Assembly (NCBI GenBank): GCA_964476625.1
Contig: CAYZBJ010000002.1
Coordinates: forward strand, 62,001 to 126,000
Reading direction: 5' to 3'
Length of the DNA stretch: 64,000 bases
From: JAMLIN01 sp964476625
GTDB lineage: Bacteria; Pseudomonadota; Gammaproteobacteria; Burkholderiales; Burkholderiaceae_E
Shown: in pieces, positions 34,362 to 42,162 of the stretch
How positions within the stretch are numbered: position 1 is the first letter of the stretch
Layout: every line of letters begins with the position of its first letter
Position numbers and translations under genes: made by a program
Notes under the pieces: generated by a model
Told to the model about the DNA's origin: nothing
Database searches by the model: none
Seen by the model: only the letters and a program-made list of their open reading frames with translations

Positions 34362-34669
34362 GCCGATGGACTCCCGTTGGCGGGCATGCCGTCGACGGCA
34401 CGACGCACCGCGATGGCGATCGCCTCGGCGCTGACCCCGAACATCGTCGTGCCCTCCGGTAGGCCGGCCTGCACCGCATGCGCCAGCGTGGTGGCATCGG
34501 TGGTAGCCGGCAGACCGGTTAGCGCTGCGTCGATGGCGTCGAGCGCCTCGTCCGGATCGAGGAAGAAATCCCCGCTCACCACCACCCGCTCGAGGCGGCC
34601 GGCGTCGAGCTCGAGGTCGACGACCACGAGCTTGCCGCCGGGCATCTTGTATTCGCCGTGCTTGTGCAT
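34358..34669 (-). CDS. Lipoate-protein ligase C-terminal accessory domain protein (LplB-like)
   Basis: 103 aa. The start MHKHGEYKMPGGKLVVVDLELDAGRLERVVVSGDFFLDPDEALDAIDAALTGLP matches the Lip_prot_lig_C domain (K-x-PGGKL...V...GDFF..P). In two-part ligases this subunit is required for lipoyl-AMP formation (family knowledge). The gene is upstream of and overlaps lplA by 4 nt, so equal production is expected. Confidence 0.87.
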   Translation of the reverse strand: MHKHGEYKMPGGKLVVVDLELDAGRLERVVVSGDFFLDPDEALDAIDAALTGLPATTDATTLAHAVQAGLPEGTTMFGVSAEAIAIAVRRAVDGMPANGSPSA

Positions 34670-34727
34670 GGCGTCATTCTACGGATCGGCGCGCCTGCCG
34701 GTACGCGAACCGGCGCTGATCTGTCGC

Positions 34728-35786
34728 TCAGGGCCGCAGTTCGTAGAACGCCATGGCGGGGCTGCGCGCCGGCAGCACCGCGAAATGACCGAAGCCGGCC
34801 TGGCTGGCCAGTTCGCGCGCCTGCGATGGCCCCCAGCACGCACCCAGGCCAGGCCCGCCCTGGGCCAGGGACTGCGGCACGCAATGCAGGCAGCTGATCG
34901 AATAGAACATGCGCCCGAACGGGTTCTCGCGGTTGTCGTCGAGCTCGTCGTTCATCTTCGGCTCGACCATCAGGTAGCTGCCGCCCTCGGTGAGCGCCGC
35001 GCGGATGCGCTCGAGGATGCCCAGCGGATCCGGGAGGTCGTGGACCACGTCGAAGGTGGTGATGAGGTCGTAGGCCCGCTCCGCGGGCAATGTCTCGGCC
35101 GATGCCTGCACGAAGCGGACGCGCTCGGCGACGCCCGCCTCGGCCGCGTAGCCTGCCGCGATTTTGATCGAGCGCGCGTCGAGATCGAGCCCCTCGATGC
35201 GTGCTTGTGGATACGCCTTCGCCAGCACGATCGGCACCACGCCGGTGCCGCAGCCGATGTCGATCGCGCGCCCGCCCGCTTCGAGCCGGCGCACCACTTC
35301 GGGCATCGTCGGCAGCCACGACTGCACGAGGCGGTTCTCGTAGACCGAGCGGTTCATGCGCTCGAGCGCGAGCGGCAGGCCGGCGCCGAACTCCGCGAAC
35401 GAGATGCCGTCGCCGCGCGTGAATGCCGCAGCGAGCCGGGGCGCCACGCCCATCATCTCGGGCAGCGCGGCGAACATCCCGCCGAAGTAGTACTCGGAAG
35501 CCGGGTCGGTGAGAAAGAGCGCGTGCTCGTCGGGCAGGGTGAAGGTGTCGCTCGCCGCATCGTACTCGACGTAGCCGCAGCAGACCATGGCGCCAAGCCA
35601 CTCCTCGACATAGCGCGGATGGATCCCGGTGGTGTCGGCCAGCGTGCCGGCGGCGATCGGCCCGGCGCCCGCCATCGCCTTGAAAAGCCCGGTGCGGTCG
35701 CCGACGAAGACCAGCGCCGCGGACATCGCGGTGCCGACGTCGCCGACCAGCTTCTGCATGAAGCGTTGCGTGCGTTCCTTGTCCAT
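34728..35786 (-). CDS. SAM-dependent class I methyltransferase with N-terminal winged helix (Rv2258c-like)
   Basis: 352 aa. The N-terminal part (about 1-95) has a winged-helix pattern (MAGAGPIAAGTLADTTGIHPRYVEEWLGAMVCCGYVEYD). The Rossmann methyltransferase core follows, with motif I AIDIGCGTGVVPIVLA, acidic GLDLDARSI and motif IV DLITTFDVVHDLPDP. The C-terminal region contains YSISCLHCVPQSLAQGG. Substrate unknown. Start at 35786 (MDKERTQRFM) because upstream residues in the open frame are low-complexity and arginine-rich. Transcribed towards the lipoate ligase pair, 58 nt upstream of it. Confidence 0.87.
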   Translation of the reverse strand: MDKERTQRFMQKLVGDVGTAMSAALVFVGDRTGLFKAMAGAGPIAAGTLADTTGIHPRYVEEWLGAMVCCGYVEYDAASDTFTLPDEHALFLTDPASEYYFGGMFAALPEMMGVAPRLAAAFTRGDGISFAEFGAGLPLALERMNRSVYENRLVQSWLPTMPEVVRRLEAGGRAIDIGCGTGVVPIVLAKAYPQARIEGLDLDARSIKIAAGYAAEAGVAERVRFVQASAETLPAERAYDLITTFDVVHDLPDPLGILERIRAALTEGGSYLMVEPKMNDELDDNRENPFGRMFYSISCLHCVPQSLAQGGPGLGACWGPSQARELASQAGFGHFAVLPARSPAMAFYELRP

Positions 35787-36018
35787 CGTCGGCTCTCCGA
35801 GGCGGGGCATACGAATATGTACGATGCTGCAAGTATGGGGGCGCCGTGCGCCATCCGGTCGGTAATGCCGACTTCTCTTCCTGCTCGCACGGGGCGGGAC
35901 GGAGGATAGGCAACGCCTCGGCGACGATGGGCAGGACCATTGCGGTATTCTCTTGCCTCGCGCGAACGATAAACATGGGGGCAGCAGTGGCTTGGGCGGC
36001 ATGCGCGGGAGGGTCGCG

Positions 36019-37224
36019 GTGAGCCTCGGTGCAACGCCGCAGCAGCTTCGCATCCTGGTCTGGATGTGCGTCTTCATCGGCGTCAACCAGCTCGGTTTCG
36101 GCGCCCTGATCCCCGTGCTGCCGCTCTACGCGCAGGCTTTCGGCGTGACGGCGTCCGCCATCGGGATCACCATCTCGGTCTATGGGCTCGCGCGCATGTT
36201 CTCGGCGATGCCGGCCGGGCAGCTCTCCGACACGCTCGGGCGCCGGCCATCGATGGCGATCGGCGGCGCGCTGTGCGCCGCGGGCAACCTGTGGTGCGCC
36301 CTGGCGACGAGCTTCCCGGAGTTCGTCGCGGCCCGCTTCGTCGCCGGCATCGGTGCGGGCTGGGTGCAATCGGTCGGCATCATAGTGCTGGCCGACGTGA
36401 GCGGACCACAGCAGCGCGGTCGCATGATGTCGATCTACCAGGGCACTTTCCTGTTCGCCGTCGGTGTCGGTCCCTTGCCGGGCGGGTTGCTCGCCTCATA
36501 CTTCGGGCTGGCTGCGCCGTTCGCAACCTATGCGGTGGCCTCGGCACTGGCTGGCGTCCTCGCCTGGATCATGGTTCCCGAAACGCGCAGCCTCGCGCTC
36601 GGCGATCGCCTTGAGAATGCCCCGGCTCGCCCGTCCTACCTGCGGCAGATGCGAACCCTGCTCGCGGACCCCGGCTACACGATGGTCTGCCTGATGGGCC
36701 TGACCAACGCGGTGGTGCGCACGGGCGGACTCTTCAACCTGGTACCGCTGCTTGCCGTTTCGCGGCTCGGGCTGGGGCCGGGATCGATCGGCGGCTGGCT
36801 TGCGCTGGGTAGCCTTCTCGGCCTGCTCGCGAGCTATCCGGCGGGGGTGCTTGCCGACCGGTTCGGCCGCAAGCCGGTGATCGTTCCTTCGGCCCTGCTG
36901 ACCGCACTGGCGTTTCTCGTCTACTGCTGGGCGCCGTCGATGATGTGGTTCGGCCTGGCCTGCGCGCTCTGGGGCGTGGCGGCTGCGGTCAACGGCGCGG
37001 CGCCGGTAGCCTACGCGGCGGACAAGGCGCCCGCGGGGATGAACGCGGCGGCGATGTCCGGTTACCGCGGGATCTCGGACGCTGGCTACGTGATCGGGCC
37101 AGTGATGCTCGGCCTGGTCGCCGACTGGCAGGGCGAGCAGTTCGGTCTGCTGGTCTCGGCCGCCCTGGTGGGCGCGGTAGGTCTGCTGTTCGCCCGCTAC
37201 GCGCCGGAGCGGTGGCGGAGCTGA
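36019..37224 (+). CDS. Major facilitator superfamily exporter
   Basis: 401 aa with twelve hydrophobic segments. The MFS motif A region reads GQLSDTLGRRPSMAIGG after helix 2, and a second copy (GVLADRFGRKPVIVPSALL) follows helix 8. A motif C-like GTFLFAVGVGPLPGGLL in helix 5 suggests a drug/H+ antiporter-type exporter. GTG 36019 is chosen because GGAGG lies 6 nt upstream; an ATG at 36001 is the alternative. Divergent from the methyltransferase. Substrate unknown. Confidence 0.88.
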   Translation: MSLGATPQQLRILVWMCVFIGVNQLGFGALIPVLPLYAQAFGVTASAIGITISVYGLARMFSAMPAGQLSDTLGRRPSMAIGGALCAAGNLWCALATSFPEFVAARFVAGIGAGWVQSVGIIVLADVSGPQQRGRMMSIYQGTFLFAVGVGPLPGGLLASYFGLAAPFATYAVASALAGVLAWIMVPETRSLALGDRLENAPARPSYLRQMRTLLADPGYTMVCLMGLTNAVVRTGGLFNLVPLLAVSRLGLGPGSIGGWLALGSLLGLLASYPAGVLADRFGRKPVIVPSALLTALAFLVYCWAPSMMWFGLACALWGVAAAVNGAAPVAYAADKAPAGMNAAAMSGYRGISDAGYVIGPVMLGLVADWQGEQFGLLVSAALVGAVGLLFARYAPERWRS

Positions 37225-37255
37225 ATCCGCGCGGACCCCTTCACACCCGATGGGG

Positions 37256-39136
37256 CTAGGCAAGCGGATCGCGTCGCCCGGAGGCCTCCCGAAAATACTC
37301 GGCCGTCTCCGGGTCGGTGCAATAGATGTAGCAGCCCTTCATCCCGCGGGTCATCAAGGTCCGGTAGGTGTTCTTGATGATCCGGTCGGCGATCTCGTGG
37401 GCGCGGACAGGGTCGGCCTTGCGCATCTTGCCGAGGCCTTTCAAGGTTTTGTCGTGTCTCGCCCGGGCGGCAGGGATGGTCTGTACCTTGCCGTCACGAA
37501 CGATGAGGTCGGGCCCGATGATGACACCGACGTACTCGAGTTCCAGTCCCTGGCAGGTGTGGATGCATCCCACTTCCTCAATCGACTGGGGCGCGACGAT
37601 CCACAGGCTGCCGTCCTTGCCGAGATTCCAGCGCCGCTTGTAGCTGTCGCCGATGACGATGTCATAGCCTGACGGATCGCGCGACTTGGTGATCCATTCC
37701 CAGCAGTAGCCGGCAACGACCCTCGCGCGGTTGTTGCCGTTGCGGTTCTCGATCGCGAGGTGCATCGCCTCCGGCGTCTCGAATACCCGGAAGTCGTACT
37801 CGCGTTGACTGAGCGTGGTGTTGGCCGTGGGGCGAATCGCCAGGACCTGGTCGAGCCACGCGAGGTATCCGTCCGAACCGTTGCAGCGGAACTGCGATTC
37901 AAGGGCGCATCGCTGGACTTCGCAGCCCTTGGCCCGCGCGAGGGCTTCGATCGCCGCTTTCGTGCCGACATCGTCGACGCTGATCCGCTGGTCTTCGTCG
38001 ATCAGGAAGACGACGCACTTGGCAGCGGCGATCAATTCCTTGATCTGGTTCTCGCCGAGGTTGCCATACAGCCCGCTCTTCTCGTTCAGGCGGTGGGCCT
38101 CGTCGACGATGAGGACATCGAACTCATTGGCTTTCGCATCGATGAAGCCGCCCGACCCCGTGAACAGGTTCGAATAGGCGGTCCGTGACACCGTACCGAC
38201 CAGCTTCGACTCGTAGACCTTGCGCGGTGCGGCGTTCTTGGAGACGTAACGGCAGTTGAGCCCCTCGTCGAGGAACCTGCTGAGCAGGTTGATCGCCAGC
38301 ACGGTCTTGCCAGTCCCCGGTCCGCCTTCGATGAGCACGGTACGCGGTGACGATGCGGTTGCGGCCCTCCCGGCGGCGAGGGCGAGTTCGAAGACTTCCT
38401 TCTGGTCATCGATGAGGACGAACTCGGGCTTGCCCCTCAGCAACCCCTTGAGTCCGTCCGCCAACGCCCTGGACGGGCGGATTCGGCCATTCGAGAGTTG
38501 GTAGAGCACGGCCTTTGCGTCGCCGTGCTTCACGTATTTCTTGATGAAGTCCCTGAGCAGCGAGCGTTCCTCCTCGCCCTTGAGGAACATGGGAGCACGC
38601 TCGATGTATGGCCCGTAGTGAGCGTCATCGATCACGCCGTCCCGGACGTAGTTGTGCAGATAGGCGCATGGCCGGACCGCGATGCCGCCGTCCTGGTAGA
38701 CAGCTTCGTTGAAGCTCTCGAGCAAGGTCGCGTACGACCAGGCCTGGTACGAGGGGTGGACCACCTCGCGTTGCATGCGACCGAGGAAGGTCACCACGAT
38801 CGCGTCCTTGCGGGTCGATTTCGCGGTCTCCCATTGTTTGAGCTCGATCACGACCGCGTTCTTCTCGCCCGCGGGTCCGAAGCCGGTTACGGTGACGTCG
38901 ATTCGCTTGGAGCTCTGCGGCAGGTGGAGTTCGATACCGATGCCCGAATCGCCCGGAATGTCGTCGTCACGCAGGACACGTGCCATGTACGACAGGGAGT
39001 TCTGCCAGGAACGCAGCTCGTTCTCGGCGACGCGATGGCCGGTTGCGGCCATGTACCGGTCGAGGATGACTTCTTCGATGTCGCGGTCGTCGTGGTCTTG
39101 CAGGAACTGGGTCTTGTCCGCGTCGTAGACGAGCAC
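37256..39136 (-). CDS. DUF2075 P-loop ATPase/helicase-like protein with N-terminal nuclease-like domain
   Basis: 626 aa from GTG 39136. The N-terminal 100 residues show a PD-(D/E)xK nuclease-like arrangement, with Asp80 in KRIDVTV and Glu98-x-Lys100 in VVIELKQW. The ATPase has Walker A GGPGTGKT at 271-278 and Walker B VLIVDEAHR with DEAH at 345-348. It ends with the superfamily-I helicase-like motif HTCQGLELEYVGVIIGPDL and a NTYRTLMTRGMKGCYIY motif typical of DUF2075. Proteins of this type are scattered among genomes and often found near defence genes. No membrane segments. Divergent from a Fic gene; no methylase or other restriction partner is adjacent. Confidence 0.85.
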   Translation of the reverse strand: MLVYDADKTQFLQDHDDRDIEEVILDRYMAATGHRVAENELRSWQNSLSYMARVLRDDDIPGDSGIGIELHLPQSSKRIDVTVTGFGPAGEKNAVVIELKQWETAKSTRKDAIVVTFLGRMQREVVHPSYQAWSYATLLESFNEAVYQDGGIAVRPCAYLHNYVRDGVIDDAHYGPYIERAPMFLKGEEERSLLRDFIKKYVKHGDAKAVLYQLSNGRIRPSRALADGLKGLLRGKPEFVLIDDQKEVFELALAAGRAATASSPRTVLIEGGPGTGKTVLAINLLSRFLDEGLNCRYVSKNAAPRKVYESKLVGTVSRTAYSNLFTGSGGFIDAKANEFDVLIVDEAHRLNEKSGLYGNLGENQIKELIAAAKCVVFLIDEDQRISVDDVGTKAAIEALARAKGCEVQRCALESQFRCNGSDGYLAWLDQVLAIRPTANTTLSQREYDFRVFETPEAMHLAIENRNGNNRARVVAGYCWEWITKSRDPSGYDIVIGDSYKRRWNLGKDGSLWIVAPQSIEEVGCIHTCQGLELEYVGVIIGPDLIVRDGKVQTIPAARARHDKTLKGLGKMRKADPVRAHEIADRIIKNTYRTLMTRGMKGCYIYCTDPETAEYFREASGRRDPLA

Positions 39137-39168
39137 TGGATCCCCCGGGCCGTCTTGGCCTTGATTTT

Positions 39169-39183
39169 CCGCACATTATGCGG
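39169..39183. promoter_or_regulatory. Dyad in the DUF2075/Fic divergent spacer
   Basis: CCGCA-N5-TGCGG lies midway between the two divergent starts; ATGCGG recurs at 39197-39202. Position and symmetry fit an operator that could control both genes. Confidence 0.4.
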
Positions 39184-39190
39184 CGGAAGA

Positions 39191-39219
39191 TTGCGCATGC
39201 GGAGAATGAGATCGATAAT
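39191..39219 (+). promoter_or_regulatory. Candidate sigma-70-like promoter for the Fic gene
   Basis: TTGCGC (39191-39196), a 17-nt spacer, then GATAAT (39214-39219). Transcription would begin at about the ATG at 39226, which would make a leaderless message. No Shine-Dalgarno sequence is seen in front of that ATG, in line with this. Confidence 0.38.
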
Positions 39220-39225
39220 CGACGC

Positions 39226-40350
39226 ATGAATAGCGGAGATTACAAGTATATCTGGCAAGCTGGCGACTGGCCGGCATGGCGCTACGATCTGGCGGCGCTG
39301 GCCGGGCCAATGGCTGAAGCCAGCCGCGCCCAGGGGCGCCTGATGGGGCGCCTCGCCGACGTGGGCCTGGCGCTGCGCGACCAGGCGAGCCTCGCTGCGC
39401 TCACCGAGGATGTGGTCAAGACCAGCGAGATCGAGGGTGAGCAGCTCGATGTCGAATCCGTACGTTCATCCATCGCGCGCAAGCTGGGCGTGGATATCGG
39501 GGCCCTGGCCCCGGTGGATCGGCACGTCGAGGGCATGGTCGAGATGGTGCTCGACGCCACCGCCGGCTGCCATGCGCCGGTAACGCGGGAGCGTCTGTTC
39601 GGCTGGCATGCGGGGCTGTTTCCCACCGGCTACTCGGGTCTTGCCAGGATCAGGGTCGGCGCCTGGCGCGACGATGCCAGCGGGCCGATGCAGGTGGTGT
39701 CTGGCCCCATCGGTCGGCAGAAGGTGCATTTCGAGGCACCGCCCGCTGACCGACTGGAGATCGAGACCAGCCGCTTCCTCGACTGGGTGAACGGCGCGTC
39801 GAACGAGCCGCCGCTGCTGACGGCCGGCCTCGGCCATCTGTGGTTCGTCTCCTTGCACCCGTTCGACGATGGCAATGGCCGTATCGCCCGCGCCGTCGGT
39901 GACCTGCTGCTGGCGCGCGCCGATGGCAGCCCGCAGCGCTTCTACAGCCTGTCTGCGCAGATCCAGCGCGAACGCAAGGCCTACTACGACATCCTGGAGC
40001 GGACCCAGCGGGGGTCGATGGATGTCACCGAGTGGCTCGCCTGGTTCCTCGATGTTCTGCATCGTGCCGTGGACCAGGCTCAGTTCACTCTCGACGTCGT
40101 GCTGGCCAGGGCGCGCTTCTGGCAGCGCTGGGCCACGATGCCGCTGAACGAGCGGCAGGTGAAGTTGCTCGACAAGCTGCTCGACGGCTTCGAAGGCAAG
40201 CTCACCACCAGCAAATGGGCGGCTATCGCCAGGTGCTCGCCCGACACGGCGCTACGCGACATCAACGATCTGCTGACGCGCGGCGTGCTGCGCAAATCGG
40301 CTGCGGGCGGGCGCAGCACCAGCTATGAGCTGGACGATCTGCCGCGGTAG
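39226..40350 (+). CDS. Fic family protein (AMPylator) with C-terminal winged helix
   Basis: 374 aa. The active-site motif HPFDDGNGRIAR (catalytic His211) is complete, as required for AMP transfer to target hydroxyls. An inhibitory helix motif of the S/T-xxx-E-G type lies before it (Thr66-SEI-Glu70-Gly71), marking a class II, self-inhibited Fic protein with a DUF4172-like N-terminus (IWQAGDWPAWRYD). The C-terminal 60 residues form a DNA-binding-like winged helix (KWAAIARCSPDTALRDINDLLTRGVLRKSAAGGRSTSYEL). ATG 39226 is preferred over 39178, which would cover the dyad. Target protein unknown; autoregulation through the C-terminal domain is inference. Confidence 0.9.
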   Translation: MNSGDYKYIWQAGDWPAWRYDLAALAGPMAEASRAQGRLMGRLADVGLALRDQASLAALTEDVVKTSEIEGEQLDVESVRSSIARKLGVDIGALAPVDRHVEGMVEMVLDATAGCHAPVTRERLFGWHAGLFPTGYSGLARIRVGAWRDDASGPMQVVSGPIGRQKVHFEAPPADRLEIETSRFLDWVNGASNEPPLLTAGLGHLWFVSLHPFDDGNGRIARAVGDLLLARADGSPQRFYSLSAQIQRERKAYYDILERTQRGSMDVTEWLAWFLDVLHRAVDQAQFTLDVVLARARFWQRWATMPLNERQVKLLDKLLDGFEGKLTTSKWAAIARCSPDTALRDINDLLTRGVLRKSAAGGRSTSYELDDLPR

Positions 40351-40452
40351 CGTCGTCCTCTCGAGAGGATCTGGCTCGCGGGCCGGACGGCGCCTGCATG
40401 GACTCCCGCCAACGCATTCGAAAGCGGCCGGCCCGTCCACTTCGGCAGGCGT

Positions 40453-41043
40453 TCAATAGGGCGGCGCCTTTCGCGCTCGCTGCGCGCGCGCCGCTTCGGT
40501 CCACCACGCCAGGTCGTCGGCGAACCGGTTGAATGCCCGTTCCAGTGACTGGCCGCCTGATCCCGTCGGGTTGCCGTCCGCGTCGAGTGTCTGCGCGATC
40601 GGCCCCACGGCCAGGGTGCTGGAGATGACGACCATGCCCATCTCCGAGAGGATGCCGTGCCAGGTGGTGCCGGACCGCACACCCGAGAACCGGCCTGCCG
40701 AGTAGCTGGCGACCGCCGCGGGGCGCCAGAACCATTCCTCGAGGAAATGATCGGTCAGGTTCTTCAGTCCCGGTTGCGGGCCCCAGTTGTACTCGCCGGT
40801 CACGAACACGAAGGCGTCGGCCGCGCGGATCTTCTCCGCCAGGGTCTCGAGCGCGGCCGGCGCTTCTCCTTTCGGGTATTCCTTGTACATGCGATCGAGC
40901 ATCGGCAGGCCGATGGCCCTGGCGTCGATGAGTTCCGCGGCGGCGCCCCGGGCCTGGAGGCTGGTCACCAGGTAGTCGGCCAGGCGGATGCCCATCCGGT
41001 CTGAGCGGTAGGAGCCGTAGAGGACGAGGATCTTGTCGGGCAT
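40453..41043 (-). CDS. NADPH-dependent FMN reductase-type flavoprotein
   Basis: 196 aa flavodoxin-fold protein. The FMN phosphate-binding start ILVLYGSYRSDRMGIRLADYL, the segment ADAFVFVTGEYNWGPQPGLKNLTDH (GEYNxxxPxxLKNxxD motif) and SGVRSGTTWHGILSEMGM identify the NADPH-dependent FMN/azo/quinone reductase family. Cytoplasmic. Start at 41043 (MPDKILVLYG). Physiological acceptor unknown. Downstream of a small membrane-protein gene on the same strand. Confidence 0.9.
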   Translation of the reverse strand: MPDKILVLYGSYRSDRMGIRLADYLVTSLQARGAAAELIDARAIGLPMLDRMYKEYPKGEAPAALETLAEKIRAADAFVFVTGEYNWGPQPGLKNLTDHFLEEWFWRPAAVASYSAGRFSGVRSGTTWHGILSEMGMVVISSTLAVGPIAQTLDADGNPTGSGGQSLERAFNRFADDLAWWTEAARAQRARKAPPY

Positions 41044-41106
41044 GTCAATCTCCGAATGTGCCTTCATCGGGAGCGCCATCGGTCGTTTCGACGATGCGCC
41101 CGACCT

Positions 41107-41274
41107 TCAGCCATCCCCCGAATTCCCGCCCGGGGAGTTCCAGACCGAGCCGATGATGACTCCCAGGGCCAGTCCTGCCCCGATACCCAGGCCGACATTG
41201 TCCAGGGCCAGTCCGATGCCTGCACCCAGGACCATGCCGACGGCAATGCCGATCGCGATCTTCCTGTCTCGCAT
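41107..41274 (-). CDS. Small glycine-zipper membrane protein
   Basis: 55 aa: MRDRK, then an almost continuous hydrophobic glycine-rich stretch (IAIGIAVGMVLGAGIGLALDNVGLGIGAGLALGVIIGSVW) with GxxxG spacing, enough for two short helices separated by an Asp-Asn turn, and a polar tail. A similar arrangement is common in small uncharacterised bacterial proteins. Start at 41274 with an AGGGAAG sequence in front; two longer starts exist. Function unknown. Confidence 0.6.
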   Translation of the reverse strand: MRDRKIAIGIAVGMVLGAGIGLALDNVGLGIGAGLALGVIIGSVWNSPGGNSGDG

Positions 41275-41327
41275 CTTCCCTGCCCGCCATGACTCAGGCG
41301 ATCGGGCCGGGTCGCGTCTGTCCGGTT

Positions 41328-41837
41328 TCATGGCGCGACCGCCGCGGTCTCGACCCGTGTCTTCAGTGCCGCGTTCATCCTCTCGAAGTCCGAGCGGAAC
41401 CGGCGGATATCCATGAACCAGAGCAGTACCCCTCGGAAATGCTCGCCATGGATCAGGCGGGTGCCACCCTCGTGCTCATCGAGCAGGAAATAGTGTTCGC
41501 CGTCGAAGATGCGCGGCAGCAGCAGGCGTCCGAGCCAGCGCAGCTCCCGCCCGGGTTCGACCTTCAGCACGGTCGGGCGGAAGCTCATCTCGCGGCTGCC
41601 TTCGGGCCGCATCCTGTTGACGAGTGTTGCACCCTCGGTCAGCTCGCCCTCCATCGAGACGATGAAGGGATTCCAGTCGCGATGGCTCCGGGGATCGCCC
41701 AGCACCGACCAGACCCGATCGGGCGCGGCGTCGATCTCGACCTCGGTGACGATCTCGATGCGCGGTGCGAAAGCGAATGCGCCGGCGATGAGAACAACGA
41801 CGAGAAGGGCGATGGACCCGGCAAGGGAGATGCTCAT
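41328..41837 (-). CDS. SRPBCC (START-like/polyketide cyclase) domain protein with N-terminal membrane anchor
   Basis: 169 aa. One N-terminal hydrophobic helix (ISLAGSIALLVVVLIAGAFAFAP) is followed by an SRPBCC ligand-binding domain (EVEIDAAPDRVWSVLGDPRSHRDWNPFIVSMEGEL, then FDGEHYFLLDEHEGGTRLIHGEHFRGVLL). Likely binds a hydrophobic ligand at the membrane. Start MSISLAGS at 41837; the open frame upstream is basic and low-complexity. Confidence 0.85.
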   Translation of the reverse strand: MSISLAGSIALLVVVLIAGAFAFAPRIEIVTEVEIDAAPDRVWSVLGDPRSHRDWNPFIVSMEGELTEGATLVNRMRPEGSREMSFRPTVLKVEPGRELRWLGRLLLPRIFDGEHYFLLDEHEGGTRLIHGEHFRGVLLWFMDIRRFRSDFERMNAALKTRVETAAVAP

Positions 41838-41960
41838 CCGTCTCTCCACATGGCGACGCTTCCTGAGCCGATGATAGGCAACGCCGGGTCCACCGCAAAG
41901 GGCCTGGCTCGATGAGAGTGGGCCTTCGCGCTGCGGGCGGGAATCGCCCTTGCAGGGCGC

Positions 41961-41982
41961 GCTCGCGCTTGCAAGCGCGAGC
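41961..41982. repeat. Perfect 22-bp palindrome
   Basis: GCTCGCGCTTG followed directly by its reverse complement CAAGCGCGAGC. Could be a REP-like element or a protein-binding site; no copy elsewhere in the window was noticed. Confidence 0.75.
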
Positions 41983-42039
41983 CGGCCCGGGTCCGCTCGC
42001 CCGGAGCCTCGCGCAGGCATGCGCTCGTCGTTCGCGCGG

Positions 42040-42057
42040 CGCGGCGCATGCGCCGCG
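42040..42057. repeat. 18-bp palindrome
   Basis: CGCGGCGCATGCGCCGCG is a perfect palindrome, 57 bp from the 22-bp one. Confidence 0.75.
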
Positions 42058-42110
42058 AAACCCCGCGCTCACCGTCCGTGCCGGACGGGGGTTCGATGCC
42101 TCTCAACAGC

Positions 42111-42162
42111 ACCATCAAGCAAAAGGGCCCACCCTTTCGGGTGAGCCCTTTCACTTGATGGT
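42111..42162 (-). terminator. Terminator of ssrA
   Basis: On the minus strand the mature tmRNA end is followed by a hairpin: arms 42122-42134 and 42139-42151 pair over 13 positions with one mismatch, with a 4-nt loop and a run of T after it. Outer arms ACCATCAAG (42111-42119) and CTTGATGGT (42154-42162) pair perfectly, giving a longer stem that includes the tmRNA CCA end. Confidence 0.75.

Larger units (their letters stand above)
41838..42158. other. Intergenic region rich in palindromes next to ssrA
   Basis: About 320 bp without a gene. It contains a perfect 22-bp palindrome, an 18-bp palindrome, a CCGTCCG-TGC-CGGACGG hairpin near 42070-42090 and the ssrA terminator. Short open frames here end in strings such as RGIEPPSGTDGE that are typical false translations of structured DNA. 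Confidence 0.6.

Noticed and set aside
37256..40350. Complete restriction-modification system
   Set aside because: No methyltransferase or specificity gene is present; the nuclease-like ATPase and the Fic protein are the only candidates.
40351..40452. Small gene between the Fic and flavin reductase genes
   Set aside because: Only about 100 bp, with no start plus ribosome-binding site and no protein-like frame.
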